Positions 44,178 through 44,298 of a stretch of 44,298 bases of DNA are shown here, in pieces. The DNA lies in the NCBI RefSeq assembly GCF_019801215.1, contig NZ_JAHVJO010000009.1:1-44298 (forward strand). Direction: 5' to 3'. This stretch comes from Fictibacillus nanhaiensis (lineage in GTDB: Bacteria > Bacillota > Bacilli > Bacillales > Fictibacillaceae). The translations under genes were made by a program, and so were the position numbers. Each line of letters starts with the position of its first letter. Position 1 is the stretch's first letter. The notes beneath the pieces were generated by a model that did not search any database, was not told the DNA's origin, and was given only the letters and a program-made list of their open reading frames with translations.

Positions 44178-44210
44178 ACAAAAAAAGAAGATGGATATTC
44201 ATCCATCTTC
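44178..44210 (-). terminator. First terminator downstream of the rRNA operon
   Basis: GAAGATGGAT / ATCCATCTTC (44187-44196 with 44201-44210) with a four-base loop is followed on the minus strand by TTTTTTTGTG, within seven bases of the 5S end. Confidence 0.92.
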
Positions 44211-44216
44211 CTCATT

Positions 44217-44298
44217 GCTCAGCGACGTCCTACTCTAACAGGGGGAGACCCCCAACTACCATCGGCGCTGAAGAGCTTAACTTCCGTGTTCGGTATGG
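44217..44298 (-). rRNA. rrf: 5S ribosomal RNA, 3' part
   Basis: The reverse complement starts CCATACCGAACACGGAAGTT, then AAGCTCTTCAGCGCCGATGG, and ends AGAGTAGGACGTCGCTGAGC, the Bacillus 5S sequence from about position 37. The gene runs off the right edge. It belongs to another rRNA operon, co-oriented with the one at the left edge. Confidence 0.97.

Larger units (their letters stand above)
43836..44216. other. 381-base gap between the PLP enzyme gene and 5S rRNA
   Basis: It contains three intrinsic terminators for the rRNA operon on the minus strand, and one possible 22-codon frame on the plus strand (43997-44065). No other gene is supported. Confidence 0.6.

Overview
The window looks like a chromosomal segment of a low-GC Bacillaceae bacterium (Bacillus/Fictibacillus-like; the genus is inferred, not proven). 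Left and right edges are rRNA: the 5' end of a 16S gene with tandem rrn promoters (left) and the 3' end of a 5S gene followed by three terminators (right), both on the minus strand. The 44 kb is therefore the spacer between two co-oriented rRNA operons. From about 18.4 kb rightwards the gene order matches the Bacillus subtilis origin-proximal core: pbuG, guaA, yebA-yeaD-yeaC, groEL-groES, ydiL-ydiK, tatC-tatA, rex, moaC, ydiF, tsaD, rimI, tsaB, tsaE, thiL. I see no insertion sequence, prophage or CRISPR array.

Region by region. 0-5 kb: pncB, a transglutaminase-fold lipoprotein, and a von Willebrand A (vWA) lipoprotein gene split by an in-frame TAG. 5-18.3 kb: an accessory Tad/Flp pilus locus, promoter to distal end cpaB-tadZ-tadA-tadB-tadC-flp, then a second vWA lipoprotein, a secreted pentapeptide-repeat protein, two unknown proteins, tadE and a TadG-like protein. 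A prepilin peptidase lies just upstream. No outer-membrane secretin is present, as expected for a single-membrane cell. 18.4-26.3 kb: purine uptake and GMP synthesis, each behind its own guanine riboswitch, and a MoxR/DUF58/transglutaminase operon. 26.3-27.8 kb: a DNA-organisation-like island holding a RacA-like helix-turn-helix/coiled-coil gene, 17-bp palindromes, a near-perfect Noc-binding site and helically phased CCACGTTA repeats. 27.8-40.6 kb: DUF4317 gene, chaperonins under CIRCE, Tat secretion, Rex, MoaC, ABC-F ATPase, the tRNA t6A genes and thiL. 40.7-44.3 kb: tRNA-Asp and initiator tRNA-Met with a duplicated 5' fragment, an amino acid permease, a trans-sulfuration-type PLP enzyme and the 5S end.

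How the parts work together. TadA powers TadB/TadC, TadZ positions the machine, the prepilin peptidase cleaves Flp and TadE, and the lipoproteins and repeat protein probably decorate or anchor the surface fibre. The core genes are ordinary housekeeping. The strongest candidates for something undescribed are the palindrome cluster at 26.7-27.65 kb, whose RacA-like gene has a UGA as its second codon, and the Tad locus cargo (pentapeptide-repeat protein plus paired vWA lipoproteins). A DnaA-box cluster between ydiF and tsaD corresponds to a position known in B. subtilis and adds to the picture of an origin-proximal region rich in chromosome-maintenance sites.
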